DNA of 64,000 nt from Anthopleura xanthogrammica (taxonomy: Eukaryota > Cnidaria > Anthozoa > Actiniaria > Actiniidae). The DNA lies in assembly GCA_964019055.1 (NCBI GenBank), contig OZ025222.1:1471501-1535500 (forward strand), given 5' to 3'. The notes beneath the pieces are model-generated. The model searched no databases, was not told where the DNA came from, and saw only the letters and a program-made list of their open reading frames with translations. Position 1 is the first letter of the stretch, and every line of letters begins with the position of its first letter. Shown here one piece after another: positions 37,101-54,800 of the stretch. The position numbers and the translations under genes were made by a program.

Positions 37101-39796
37101 CATAGTAAAGCTGAGTTCACCTTTCGTTTCATTAAAGTATTTCCTCTGTACTGTAGCCAAGTTGGTGTACAAAAACTGTTCGCTGAGGAGCTTGTACAAC
37201 TTTGACATGTTGCCATTCTCACATGCTGTGTTAGGCATGATTATCTACATGCACAAAAAACAATCTTAGTAATAGACTCCTTTCACGTGACGTCAGAATT
37301 TCAATCTCCTGAGAATTGGAACTTTTTTTTTTGCCCTCCAAATTGAGCTGCATTCCGACCTGCTGCAAGGGGTCCATAGGCAATAGCTGACAATTAGTCA
37401 CCAAAAGCAGAAAAGTGATTTCGGGAAAAACTATATAGTAAAAACATTGGGTACCAGATGCTTTTAAAATTATATACCTCAATAGGCTGTAAAATCTGTA
37501 ACCTTGTTAGGACTTTGACATACGTTTGGCTATCTGAAAACTTGGATATAAAATACATAACATACATACATAACATTATTAAATACGGAGATATCAGGAG
37601 AAAATAGGCGAAAGAATGCTGTGACATATAAAAGAGAATAAGAGTAGGAACGAACGAACGAGGGATATAATGAAGGGAAGGAGTGATGAAGGGGGAAAGG
37701 AATGAAGGAAGGAAGGAAGGGAGAAAGGAAAAGAAAGAAGCAAACAAACAAACAAAGAAACAAGTTTAGTCAAACAGATCCCGAATACCTGAGATAGAAT
37801 GAGTTCTGGTTTCTTTAGATCAATACTGGATATTCCAATTTCTCCGCGAGCAAGCCCTCGCCCTTCAACGATAGCTATAAAAAGTTTGATGAAAAAAGTG
37901 AGATTGAATTTGTTTAACTAGTAATAAAACTAAAGCAAAAATAATTGATTAATGAATCTAATTGATTGTTTTATCAAGATATTAGCTAGTGGAGGTCGTT
38001 TACTATTTTCATTTCGAATTATCTATATATAGGACTAGAAGTTGCAATATTCTGCATCCCTCACGATGCCAAGGGTTATACTATAGACCCCTTTCACGTG
38101 AATTCAAAGCAGCTCAATTTGGAGGGAAAAATAATTTTCATCTTCTGAGAAATGGAATCTATTGTTTTGTCCTCCAAATTGGACTACTTCGACGATACGG
38201 CGGCCATCTTGGATCGCAAGGCATTATGGGGCGTCAAGGGGGCAAAACAAAAGTCATTGTATTATCATGGGTTTTATACGCGATTGTAGGTGTACTTACC
38301 AACGATAACTGATGATGGTAATATACCGGGTGTAGTACTGGCAGCAACTTGTGGTGTACGTCTTGAACTGGGTGTCCGATTGGATAAACTTGTACTACTT
38401 GGAGTCTTTGTACCCGATCCCGGGATACGAGATCTGTATGGATTACACAAAATGTCACTGACATATAAGAATGAACAAGACTGTAGTTAGTATAGTAATA
38501 CTATGACGTAATTTGAAAGTTCTTCAACTCCTCTTGCTGAATCCAGCGGAGAGAAGGGGAGACGTAGAGAGGGAAGGAGAGAGGGTGGTTGGGAGGGAGG
38601 GCGGCCCTAGGGAGGGAGAGATGGTGGGAGGAAGGGAGGAGAGGGGCAAAGTTTTTTACCTTCCCACAGACAAACATGCCGACAACAAATGATGGGCAAT
38701 TTGAAAAATTTAGCATTCGATAATATTAGTTCTGAACAGAAAAATACTGAAGTATGAACATCCTAAATATCTCAAATTCCATCACTGAAAGGGGTGATTT
38801 TGTTGATTTTTTAATATAGGCTAAATTGCAGAATCATGATAAACTTTTGTTTTTAAGGAAAGTCTACCATCTTCAAAATTTTGAACTTGAACAAACTCAA
38901 TAGAAATACAGGAACATAAGATTTGAATAACAAAGATTGTGAAGGACAAAAGAACTGAATTACGTAAGATTTGAAACACCAAATTCTTTCAGGCATTAAA
39001 ATTAAGCTTACCTTAAGCTTGAAGACGAAAGTACGCGACTTGATGAAGCCAATATCGGTCTTTCTTGATAAGCTGACCCGAACCCTGATATGAAAGAACT
39101 ACAAGAAGATGACTTCTGAGGCAGACTTGTACTCGACCAAGTCGTATCTAGATCAACATCTGGAAAGTATAAAATTAGCAATTTCCCCAATTAGCAAAGC
39201 ACTTGTGCCGAGCTACTATACTTATTGAGACTTTAATAAAGTTATTATTATTATTATAAAGAATAAAGGATATAAAAAATCTAAGATGTGTTTTTTAACT
39301 TTGAGTTCCTTCACCGACGAAAACTGTCGATAAAACAAAATCTTACGACCTAAAAAAGGACAGCTTTTGACTCAGCATTACCTCGTCCAAGCTCTAAACA
39401 CGAACATATATTTTTTGAATAATTCTATCTTAATTATATTTATATATTTAATTTTACAATTTTCAGTTTTTCGAGGTTACTTACTGTATTTTGGTTGTCT
39501 TGTTGAAGTAAACATTGACATTCTGCTGGCTTTGTTTGTAGTCAAAGACTGTTTTTACAGTGTTTTTAAAAAGACAAATCGCTTGTTCTTTTGGCAATCC
39601 CAATTTTTGGGTTACTTTGAGAAAGAAAAACTAATTTAAAGCAAAGAGAAAGGCAATTTTTGAGTAACAACAACAAACTGCTTCAAAGTTTTTCGTATAA
39701 TTTTTTACAAAGTCAAGTTCAAGGTCATTCAAAGGCGTGACGCGCGCGCTCACATTTTCCCGCCTTTTTTTCTAAACGGGCTGACAGAGCTGACAT
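28145..39796 (-). CDS. MSH4: MutS homologue 4 (meiotic crossover factor)
   Basis: Thirty-three minus-strand exons run from 39754-39796 to 28145-28315 in one continuous frame of 880 aa. They include 39012-39159, 38300-38433, 37789-37874, 37478-37540, 37121-37244, 36787-36853, 36644-36668, 36235-36331, 35963-36067, 34844-35034, 34412-34531, 33761-33945, 32631-32755, 32216-32310, 32038-32085, 31676-31843, 30962-31007, 30349-30413, 29985-30055, 29313-29397 and 28812-28900. After a Ser-rich N-terminus, [16 protein letters not shown] and [10 protein letters not shown] mark the MutS core. The ATPase has Walker A GPNMSGKST (631-639), [14 protein letters not shown] and Walker [11 protein letters not shown] (706-715). 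The IETNSSTFM signature is specific to MSH4. MSH4 pairs with MSH5 to form a clamp on meiotic recombination intermediates. Length is close to the human protein (936). The first exon (14 codons plus one base) rests only on phase and a donor site. Confidence 0.92.
28557..28770. mobile_element. foldback element (GGCGGCCATCTTGG family)
   Basis: Arms TTTGACAATATACGGCGGCC and, inverted, GGCCGTTGTATCGTCAAA enclose a spacer. A half copy with CGATACGGCGGCCATCTTGG and GGCGTCAAGGGGGCAAAA is at 38190-38250. It lies in the last intron of MSH4. Confidence 0.6.
29160..29310. mobile_element. foldback element (CCCTAAAACAGTCC family), copy 3
   Basis: Contains GAGTTGGCATTATAGTG, GCCATCTTG, CCCTAAAACAGTCCCAC and the inverted arm. 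It ends directly beside MSH4 exon 29313-29397. Confidence 0.7.
29485..29735. mobile_element. foldback element with GAAAGGTAGCCGTGCC arms
   Basis: GAAAGGTAGCCGTGCCTGTGC near the left end is matched by inverted GCAAAGGCACGGCTACCTTTC near the right end, with inner arms around GACATGAGGTGACCTTGCA. A CATCTTGAAAGGTAGCCG fragment recurs near 50892. Confidence 0.6.
30430..30915 (+). repeat. satellite-like tandem repeat with CGGCACGG arrays
   Basis: A unit of roughly 100 bp with GTTACAACTAACTGACGCAA, ACGGCACCGTATGTCGAATG and variable GGCACGGTAC runs repeats about four times, the last copies degenerate. It lies inside an MSH4 intron. A related block with CCGTGACCGTGCC is at 40815-40935, and CCGTGACCGTG also appears near 48270. 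Confidence 0.8.
31338..31650 (+). repeat. degenerate TGTCAC/GGTCAC hexanucleotide array
   Basis: About 300 bases are built of TGTCAC, GGTCAC, GGTCAT and related hexamers, in the MSH4 intron just downstream (in gene orientation) of the Walker A exon. Confidence 0.85.
32366..32580 (+). repeat. TTCC-rich polypyrimidine tract
   Basis: Degenerate CTTCC/CCTTT sequence more than 200 bases long in an MSH4 intron. On the minus (gene) strand it is purine-rich. Confidence 0.85.
35480..35655 (+). repeat. ACC/ACA trinucleotide-rich simple sequence
   Basis: Degenerate ACCACC, ACAACA and ACGACG repeats in an MSH4 intron. A GAAA run with poly-G follows the same pattern at 35104-35162. Neither is coding. 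Confidence 0.85.
37271..37382. mobile_element. short foldback element (TAGACCCC family), copy 3
   Basis: Contains TAGACTCCTTTCACGTGACG, AATTTCAATCTCCTGAGAAT and TGCCCTCCAAATTGAGCTGC. A fourth copy, joined to the GGCGGCC family, lies at 38083-38250. Both are in MSH4 introns. Confidence 0.6.
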
Positions 39797-40423
39797 GGAT
39801 GATAGATAGACAAATTTGAAACCACGCAAATGCTGCTGTAATTTTGCTAAATAATTCTACTATTTAGCCATGCTTATTTTTTATTCAAAATACAGTCCAT
39901 GTTTGTTAGCTTTTTTGTATGAGCAGAAAAAATCAGCTAACATGAATTTTTTTAGATTTTTCCAAGTTATATTTGCCGTGCAATATGGCGGAAAATACGG
40001 TCACGTGACTTGTATTTTGCCGTCAGTTTTGCCTTCTCTGAGATACGATTCTTCTTCACAGACCTTAGAATTCTTTTCCTTTCTTTCCTAATGAATGAAC
40101 GAATGAATGACTAAGTTCTTGCTTTTTTTCTGTGAGAAATTAACTAAAACTACTGATTTGTTTTTATCATGAAGGTTAGAGTTGCGGGAGCAAAGGGAAT
40201 GGCTACAGTTTGATAAGTTATAAAAATTACACAAAAGCCTAGCTAAAGAAAAAACTTTTATTGGGATCTGACCTTAAATTAAGTTCAGAAAAGACTGTTT
40301 AAATACACACCAACTTACACACCACAAAACAAATATGAACGTCATAAAAGCGATAGTCAAAAAGCGAGACCAAGAGAAAATGAACTAAGTTACTGGCTCA
40401 TTTTCTCTTGGCGAGACATTTCT
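39797..40423. other. short intergenic interval between MSH4 start and RUVBL2 stop
   Basis: Only 627 bases separate the two minus-strand genes, so this holds the MSH4 promoter and the RUVBL2 3' UTR end. There is a short GAATGAAT run near 40093. No ORF here has features of a gene. Confidence 0.55.
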
Positions 40424-47480
<7,057 letters not shown>

Positions 47481-47945
47481 TTTGCTTCCTTCTTCACGAA
47501 CTAGTCTCTCTCGCTCTATCAGTAACATAGGAAGCCCAAGCGCTATTTACTATTCCACAGGAAGCCCAAACATGGAATCTCTGCTGTCTCTTCTCTTCTC
47601 TTCTCTTCTCTTCTCTTCTCTTTTCTTCTCTTCTCTTCTCTTTTCAGGATAAAAAACACACTTAACAGCCTCAAATCGCGCTGAAACTTGGCCATAATAC
47701 CGAATGAGGTACAAACAGCGATTGAAGCAAGTTTTAAAGAAAAATGTTGAGTGAAAGATTTTATTTTTTTATCTGTATCCTAGCCCCATACATTACCCTA
47801 TAACACATGCACAGAAAGTTTGCTTGGGCTGCCTGTTGTGAGAGGCGAGCCACCCGTGCTTCGTGTTGTATTACGTCATACTATGCCACAGGGATCCCAT
47901 TGAAGGTTTGGATGGTGACTACCTGTTACGTTCTTTCTTTTTTAG
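47481..47945. other. divergent promoter interval between RUVBL2 and the NACHT-LRR gene
   Basis: Holds a TCTCT/TCTTC polypyrimidine run (47585-47645) and a TTACGTCA CRE-like site near 47870. An open frame from an ATG at 47807 continues into the first recognised NACHT-LRR exon, so the true 5' end of that gene may lie here. Confidence 0.45.
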
Positions 47946-50809
47946 GTGACCAAGTCGTCAATGTTACTTACAACATAACTGTAAAGGACTCTGCACAAGT
48001 AGCCGTAGGAGACAATGCATGTATTGTTAAGTAAGTCTAATAAATACCGCAAATGAATAGAACTCTTTGGCTTATGCCTTTGTTTTGCCCATTTCAGGCC
48101 ATGTGTAATTCCTTTGAGAACCGGATGCTTCGTTTCGTTTGTGTCTTAACAAAGAAACGATACTCAAGGGAATGACACGTGGTCTGAAATGTGCAAAACA
48201 TTACAACCTATTATTAGAACAAGTTTCCTATGGCTGTGACAAAAGTCTGAGAGGAGATGTATCGTGCCGTGACCGTGTTCCATCTCTAAGAATTTTTATT
48301 GGATGATGGAGCATGGACCTTGCAAGTGATTGGTCCATGCACTTGTGCAGCAGCCATGACATTTTATAACTAGTTATCTTTGTGAATCAGTAATGGATGG
48401 TTTGTTGTTTGTTTGTTGCTTGCAGTTACTGCACTGGTGATAAACAAGATGAAAAGGCTGTTTGTTCGACACAAGGTAATGGTTCTATATGGATGGTTGG
48501 ATGGATGGATGTATGGTTGGATAAAATGGATGGATAAAATGAGATGGCCTAAGGAACGTGATGGGTGAATGGATAGATGGATGGATGGGATGATTGGATA
48601 TAAGAATGAAATGAAATTGGAAGCGATGTTTAGAAAGATGCATAAATAAATAAATGAATTAATGACTCCAAAATTTATTTTATATACATATCTTAAATGT
48701 AAGCAATATTCATAATATGATACTTTTCCCAGATTTTACAGAAAAATTAAAATCATCAATTAAAAAGCAAACAGACTTCCAACCAAGGCTGAGAAAAGAT
48801 AAGAAAGTAAAAACAGATGACATCTTTACAAGCGTAACAATCCAGCGTGGCGCAAAATACTTCAATCCAAACCAGCCACAAGCAGACAAGAGCCACAGAG
48901 GCAGCGCTAGCGAGGACGACCTACAAGGTGCACAGAGCAGCACACTCTTACAAAAGTGCTCAGAAATTTTCATATTTCCACAGGATGACGCCTCATCTGC
49001 AGCCATGAACAATGTCAACCCCAAAACAATTCTTACTGTCGGTAAACCAGGACTTGGAAAAACACTCTTCTGTCAAAAACTAGTTAGAGATTGGGCCCAT
49101 GATCGATTGTTCCAGATGGATGAAAACTTTCGTGCACCGGATTTTCAGTTTTGTTACCTGCTGACATTCCGTCAGCTTAGTCTCTTGGGAGACGAGGAGC
49201 TTAGTTTGCGAGAGATTTTGAACCGTTCATCGACATTAGATGAGCAATCACTCATTGACGAAGCCATGTTTCACCGCATAATGCAAAACCCAGAGAAGTT
49301 ACTGATTATTATCGATGGGTATGATGAGTACAAACATCGCGAGGAAATCACTGGAGACTTCGAAACGAAATTCCCTAACGATCCTCGCCAAAAAATGCCA
49401 GTTGCTGCCATTGTTGCCAAACTCTTAAAAGGCAAGATGTTGCGAGAATGCGTGGTCATGGTGACCTCGCGACCTGGCCAAGCTGAGAGACTCCTGGAAG
49501 AAAACGATTTTGAGACCAAAGTGGAAATCGTAGGATATTCTTCTGACCAAGTTGTGGAATACATCAAGAGGTTTTTCAAGGGCAATGACGATGCAACGAG
49601 CGCTGTACTTGAACACATCAAGACGAATGGAAGCTTGGTAGGTTTTTGCGCACATTCCAATTGTTTGCTTTCTGATGTGTTGTCTTTTGGAATGGCACAT
49701 GACTGGCTCAAAGACCCCCGATAATCTGCCCATCACGATGACCGACCTTTATCACGAAGTAACGATGATGTTTATAAAGAAGCACCATTCTGGTCTCAAG
49801 TACTCCAGAAGTACCGAACGTGATGCTAAAGAAATTCTGGATAAATTGGCTGAGCTTGCCGTTAGCTTGTCGAAGGAAGGAAAATTCATTTTCAACGAGG
49901 AAGACTTGAGGGAGATGGAATTAAGCGAAGAGGAAATAGCTAACTTGAAAGATAGTGGCCTACTTGATTGTTGTTCGGGTGTTAGAATATCTCCATTTGA
50001 TGACGTCCCACTGGAGTATACCTTCACTCATCTCACAATACAAGAGTTCATCGTCGCTTATTGTTTGGTTAAGAAGAAGGAGATGCCAGAAAAGGGCGCG
50101 AAAACTAGTGACGTCACCTACCAGTTTATGTCTGGTTTGCTGTCCAAGACAAAAGACGAAAAGTTGATGAAACAAGTTTTGGAGCGTGTGAAGCCCCTCA
50201 ATAATCTTTATGATACGAAACGAGTGCTCACTTTGAAATGCTTACACGAGTATAGAGACATTGAGCTAGCTAAAGACACTATCCGTGTTTTGTATGATAA
50301 ATTTTGTAATGCTCAAGGGATATGTGTATTTTATGAGCTAACAGACGTAGATTGTGTTCCAGTTTCGTTCTTGCTTGATATCATCAGCTTATTGAGTGAA
50401 GAGCAAGCTAGCACCCAACCAACTTCGCCTAACGATTCATCATTTACGCTAACAGCGTTTGGCCTTAATAACTCATTTCTAACAATCACTGGCGTGAAGC
50501 AACTCTATAACTCACTGTTCTCAGCGGTCTATGAAAAGACTGCAGTTCTGGAACTGTGAGTTAGATGACGAATGTGTTAAGATCATTTGTGAGATGTTAC
50601 TGACATCCAGAATAACCCAATTATATCTGCCTTCAAATCGCATCACCGACAAAGGTGTTCAACACATTTCTTCTTTAATCCGAGAAAATATCTGGTATAC
50701 AGAGTACTTGAATGTTAGTAACAACAAGTTAACAGATCAATGTCGGGATGATCTTAGAAGCCTCGTAAAACAGTACAAACCTGATGCTGAACTCATTCTT
50801 CAGATATAG
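47946..50809 (+). pseudogene. NACHT-LRR (NLR-type) gene with two frame disruptions
   Basis: Exons 47946-48030, 48426-48475 and 48733-50809 join in phase. The large exon encodes a NACHT domain with Walker A GKPGLGKT, KLVRDWAHD, Walker B LLIIIDGYDE and sensor VVMVTSRPG, then the helical NACHT-associated region (HLTIQEFIVAYCLVKK) and about three leucine-rich repeats. The reading frame changes near 49656, where one extra T follows the codon for His in GFCAH. It changes again near 50548-50560, where the frame ends at VLEL-stop while the LRR continues in another frame as FWNCELDDECVKIICEML. The first is a single-base change and could be a sequencing error. The second looks like loss of one copy of an 8-bp direct repeat. 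The upstream exons contain VAVGDNACI, a RHIM-like motif. NLRs sense danger and oligomerise through the NACHT domain. The 5' end is uncertain. Confidence 0.75.
48062..48210. mobile_element. CACGTG foldback element, copy in NLR gene
   Basis: Inverted arms CCCATTTCAGGCCATGTGTA and AATGACACGTGGTCTGAAAT bracket a loop, with GAACTCTTTGGCTTATG at the left edge. Between the first two exons of the NACHT-LRR gene. Confidence 0.65.
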
Positions 50810-51839
50810 GGTCACGTAAAAAGCATTACTGAGTTAGCTCTCTTTAACACTTGCACACAATGACTCAATAGTGCCCTTCACAGTTCCCTGCACCATCTTG
50901 AAAGGTAGCCGATAGAGACCTTTTTCAACACCTTGGACAATTATTCCCATGTCTAGTTACTACAATTATTCCCACAAGTTAACGCGCGCGGCAGCCCAAC
51001 CTGGACCAGGATTACAAGCGCTGGACGAAGGACTTCTCCAACATGTTTCCCGCCCTTTTTAGCGACTCAAAAACGGGTTATACGCCATTTTTGGCGCGAA
51101 ACGCAAATGAGAATTCTGCGCAAGAGGAACAAGTCGACCTCTCGCGACTTCGACGTTCGCTATGTTTTCTTCTTCTTTTCATTTGCTTCGCTCGCGACTC
51201 TGTGAAGTCGACTTGGAGTAAGTCTAAAGGAGTATTTGCAACCGGAAATACCCCATATAGCTTCAGTAAAAGCTCTATACTTTGTCGTAGGTTTAATGAC
51301 TGCACTCTATAGACCTTTTCTGAGTTGGATGGGTTTTTATTTAGCCTTATTTGCAGTTGTTTGGACCCAAGCTAGACCACAATGCATCATGTTTATCGAA
51401 CTTAGTAAAAGGCCTAAGAACATTTAAGAACGAACGAACTTTTTTTATAATATGCATAATTAGTTTAATCAATTTGTAATCTAGAACGTTTGTTTTTCTT
51501 AATAAATTATAATAAATATTATTATTGTTGTTGTTGTTATTAGTCATGAAGTGTAATAAAGGCGATTGAATGTTTTGTTAACACGGCTTACGTTTTCTTC
51601 TTCTTCTTCAAGAACTAGTTTGTGTGTAATGTTTTCCCATTTCAGACCACGTGTCATTCTTTTGATAATAAGATTCTTTGTTTCTGTTGTATCCATATTC
51701 ATGTGTCTTCTCATTCGCAACCGTTGAACATAGAAATGATACTCTTGGGCATGACATGTGGTCTGAAATAGGAAATACATAACGCCCAAGCTAAAGAGGT
51801 AGTTGAAGATTTCCTCTTGTAAATTCCGGCGGTAGAAAA
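50810..51839. other. intergenic interval, repeat remnants
   Basis: Contains a fragment of the GAAAGGTAGCC foldback family near 50892, a fragment with GACCCAAGCTAGACCAC-type sequence near 51365 that resembles 12345-12420, an AAC/TTG microsatellite near 51520, and a CACGTG foldback element at 51616-51800. No gene is supported. Confidence 0.5.
51616..51800. mobile_element. CACGTG foldback element, full copy
   Basis: Arms GTTTTCCCATTTCAGACCAC and TGACATGTGGTCTGAAATAG are inverted, with the outer CGCCCAAGCTAAAGAGGT end preserved. It ends about 40 bases from the stop codon of the first SLC49A4-like gene. Confidence 0.7.
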
Positions 51840-54800
51840 TCACTCGAGTTCGAGTCTCTTAAACTTGCCTTTGTAGAACATCAACCCAGGAACACAGAGA
51901 CCACAAACAACAACAAAAACCCAGTTAAACCAAGCAACGTTCATCGAAGGAAACATAAAAACAACTCCAAAAATTAGTAAAATAAAATTTGATGCCGCCA
52001 AAAGTAAAATGATTGTCACTCCCTCGGCTATTGGATAAACAGTTTCTACTGCCATCTCAAACATGAGAGGAGTCGTTGCATTGAAGAATAAACCTCCAAA
52101 GATTATTGAAGAGAAGAGAAGTGGCTTGGAGAATGGGATGATTTTAGAGCAGGTTAAGGTGAACAGGAGCTGAGATATGGTTGTGCAAACAAAAAGTAAT
52201 ATAAGGACTGTCTTGGTATGACGCTTGATATAATCCACCAATCTGAAAAGGATTGAGAAGAAAATTAGTTCAAGGCTTTCTTACTCTCTTCCTCTCTCTC
52301 ATCTTCTTTCTATCTCTTTCCGTTACTTTACCCTCATCTATCCATCCATCCATCCATCCCATCCCATCCCATCCCATCCCATCCCATCCCATCCCATCCC
52401 ATCCCATCCCATCCCATCCCATCCCATCCCATCCCATCCCATCCCATCCCATCCCATCCCATCCCATCCCATCCCATCCCATCCCATCTATCAATCTGTC
52501 CGTCCTTCCGTCCGTAATAACTTGTCTTTGTCGACATACCTGGCAATGATGACACCGGAGAAGATGCCAGCCACAACAGAGGTAGTTCCAATCCAAGAAG
52601 CCAAAGATTCACCAATCCCGAATGGTCGAACAACTAAAGCTAACAATCCCAGCCACCCAAAATATACCCCAAAACTTATAGCAAAAATAAATCCCAGATA
52701 AAGATACCAATAATCAGATATCAACGTCTTGAATTCTTTCTTGTATTCGTGTGAACGGTTGCTTGATGTTGCACAGGGAGGCAGTGGTGGCTTGTCGGGG
52801 AAATACGCCAGCACACAGACCAATAGAAGAGCACTTATACTTAACTGGACGCCCATATACTCGGATAGGTTCATCGTCATTGTTTGTATGTCATATACAG
52901 TGTGGTTAGTGACAGTGTTGTTATGTGTTGATGCATATGAAGGTATTGTTTTTGTTTGGACCATATTTGGGCCAACTAAGAACCCAACAGCAAGACCAAA
53001 ATATGCCACAAGTGTTGAGATAGCTGTTGCAGTTGTTCGCTCTTCTGGAGGGAACCAGGTGGCGGAGATCAAAGGAGGTGCTCCTAGACCCACAGGACAG
53101 CTCAGCATAGCGATGCATTGACCAATGTTCAACAGGATGGTTCTTGTTCGTGGATTACTGGATGGAATGACGTGAAATACTTTGCCAAAAGTCAGTAGGA
53201 AAACGCATAGAATGACTGAAGCTCTCAGACCTGACATGAGGCAAGGAAAAAGAATAGATTGTTTTGAACGGGTTTCAATCAAGAGTGACGAAGCTGTAGT
53301 ACATTCGGATCTTACATGTGGGATCTCGGGTTTGCATGATTCCTGCAAGAAGATGATTGGACAAAACCTAACAAGCTAAATTTCATTTCGATTTGTGAGT
53401 TACAGCTGTAGCTGTGTCCTGACTTTGATCAGCCTAAGACTTGTTTCAGAATTTTGATCTGTGTTAGCCATGCCCTTACTTCGAAGAGCCCAGGTCTTGT
53501 TTCAGGATTCAATCAATAGTTTAGGCATGCCCTTACTTTAATCAGCCCAGAGGTTGTTTCAGGGTTCAATCTGTGAGTTAGACATGCCCTGACTTAGATC
53601 AGCCCAGAGGTTGTTTCAGGGTTCAATCTGTGAGTTAGCCATGCCCTGACTTAGATCAGCCCAGAGGTTGTTTCAGGGTTCAATCTGTGAGTTAGCCATG
53701 CCCTGACTTAGATCAGCCCAGAGGTTGTTTCAGGGTTCAATCTGTGAGTTAGACATGCCCTGACTTAGATCAGTCTAGAGGTTGTTTCAGGGTTCAATCT
53801 GTGAGTTAGCCATGCCCTGACTTAGATCAGCCCAGAGGTTGTTTCAGGGTTCTATCTGTGAGTTAGCCATGCCCTGACTTAGATCAGCCCAGAGGTTGTT
53901 TCAGGTTTCAGTCTGTGAGTTAGCTGTGCCCTGACTTAGATCAGCCCAGAGGTTGTTTCAGGTTTCAGTCTGTGAGTTAGCCATGCCCTGACTTAGATCA
54001 GCCCAGAGGTGGTTTCATGGTTCAATAGAATTTGAATCCCCAACGGGAAGTGACCTTGGATCATTTCTCAGATAGTCCTTGTTTTTAATAGGGTACCATG
54101 CACTTAAATGCCGGTGGCTAAAAAACCTGTGGTCCTCGTTCCATGATCGAATTGGAATTTAGAATTTGATTTGTGGAGGGAGGAAAACTGGAGAACCCGG
54201 AGAAAAACACCCGGAGAGAACCAACTAGAAACTCTACTGACATACAACACCGAGGCCGGCGGGACTCGAAGTCAGGTCGCCGCTTGGTGAGAGGCGAGCG
54301 CTCTCACCACTACGATATGCACCCATGCTTCCCACAATCCCACTCGTGCTTCAGATCAAGGGTTTCAGAAGCATTACTGATCAACCAGATAAACTGTGCC
54401 TTTGAAGGAGATTGTGACATCTTTCAAATGCTATCAAACAACCTCAGGGCTGATCAAAGTCATGTATGCACGGTTAACTTGAATTGGACTGACGTAGCGT
54501 GTCGGGTTTTGAGGAGGGAGGAAAATCGGAGATCCGGAGAGCAACCTTCGAATCAAAGGAAAGACCTAACAAACTCTATTCAGGTTCAGGCGATACTATT
54601 AGTTAATGTAGGTTTCATGGTCAATTCTTCTGATGTCACGGTGTATTGCTACTGTGAAGCGACAAACTTCAACAGTCAAGTTACAGAACTGCCCCCATGC
54701 ATGAATGCCTGAGTATTAGTTATATGCTAATTTTCGTTATACTCCTCTAAAAAGTTCCACTGTTTTAACGTTTTACATGACAAGGATCGAAAAAAAAATG

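Noticed and set aside
39367..39639. 90-codon hydrophobic open frame
   Set aside because: AT-rich intron of MSH4, no splice or homology support.
49271..49711. Minus-strand 146-codon frame
   Set aside because: Shadow of the NACHT coding exon.
52253..52633. Pro-Ile-Pro-Ser-His and Gly-Trp-Asp-Gly-Met repeat frames
   Set aside because: Artefacts of the CCCAT repeat.
53390..54020. CRISPR-like array
   Set aside because: Units are directly tandem without unique spacers and the context is an animal intron. The same holds for the 31-bp array at 62660-63330.
54173..54712. 179-codon open frame between transporter exons
   Set aside because: Its first third is an antisense SINE copy, it lies in an intron of a well-supported gene, and it has no recognisable domain.
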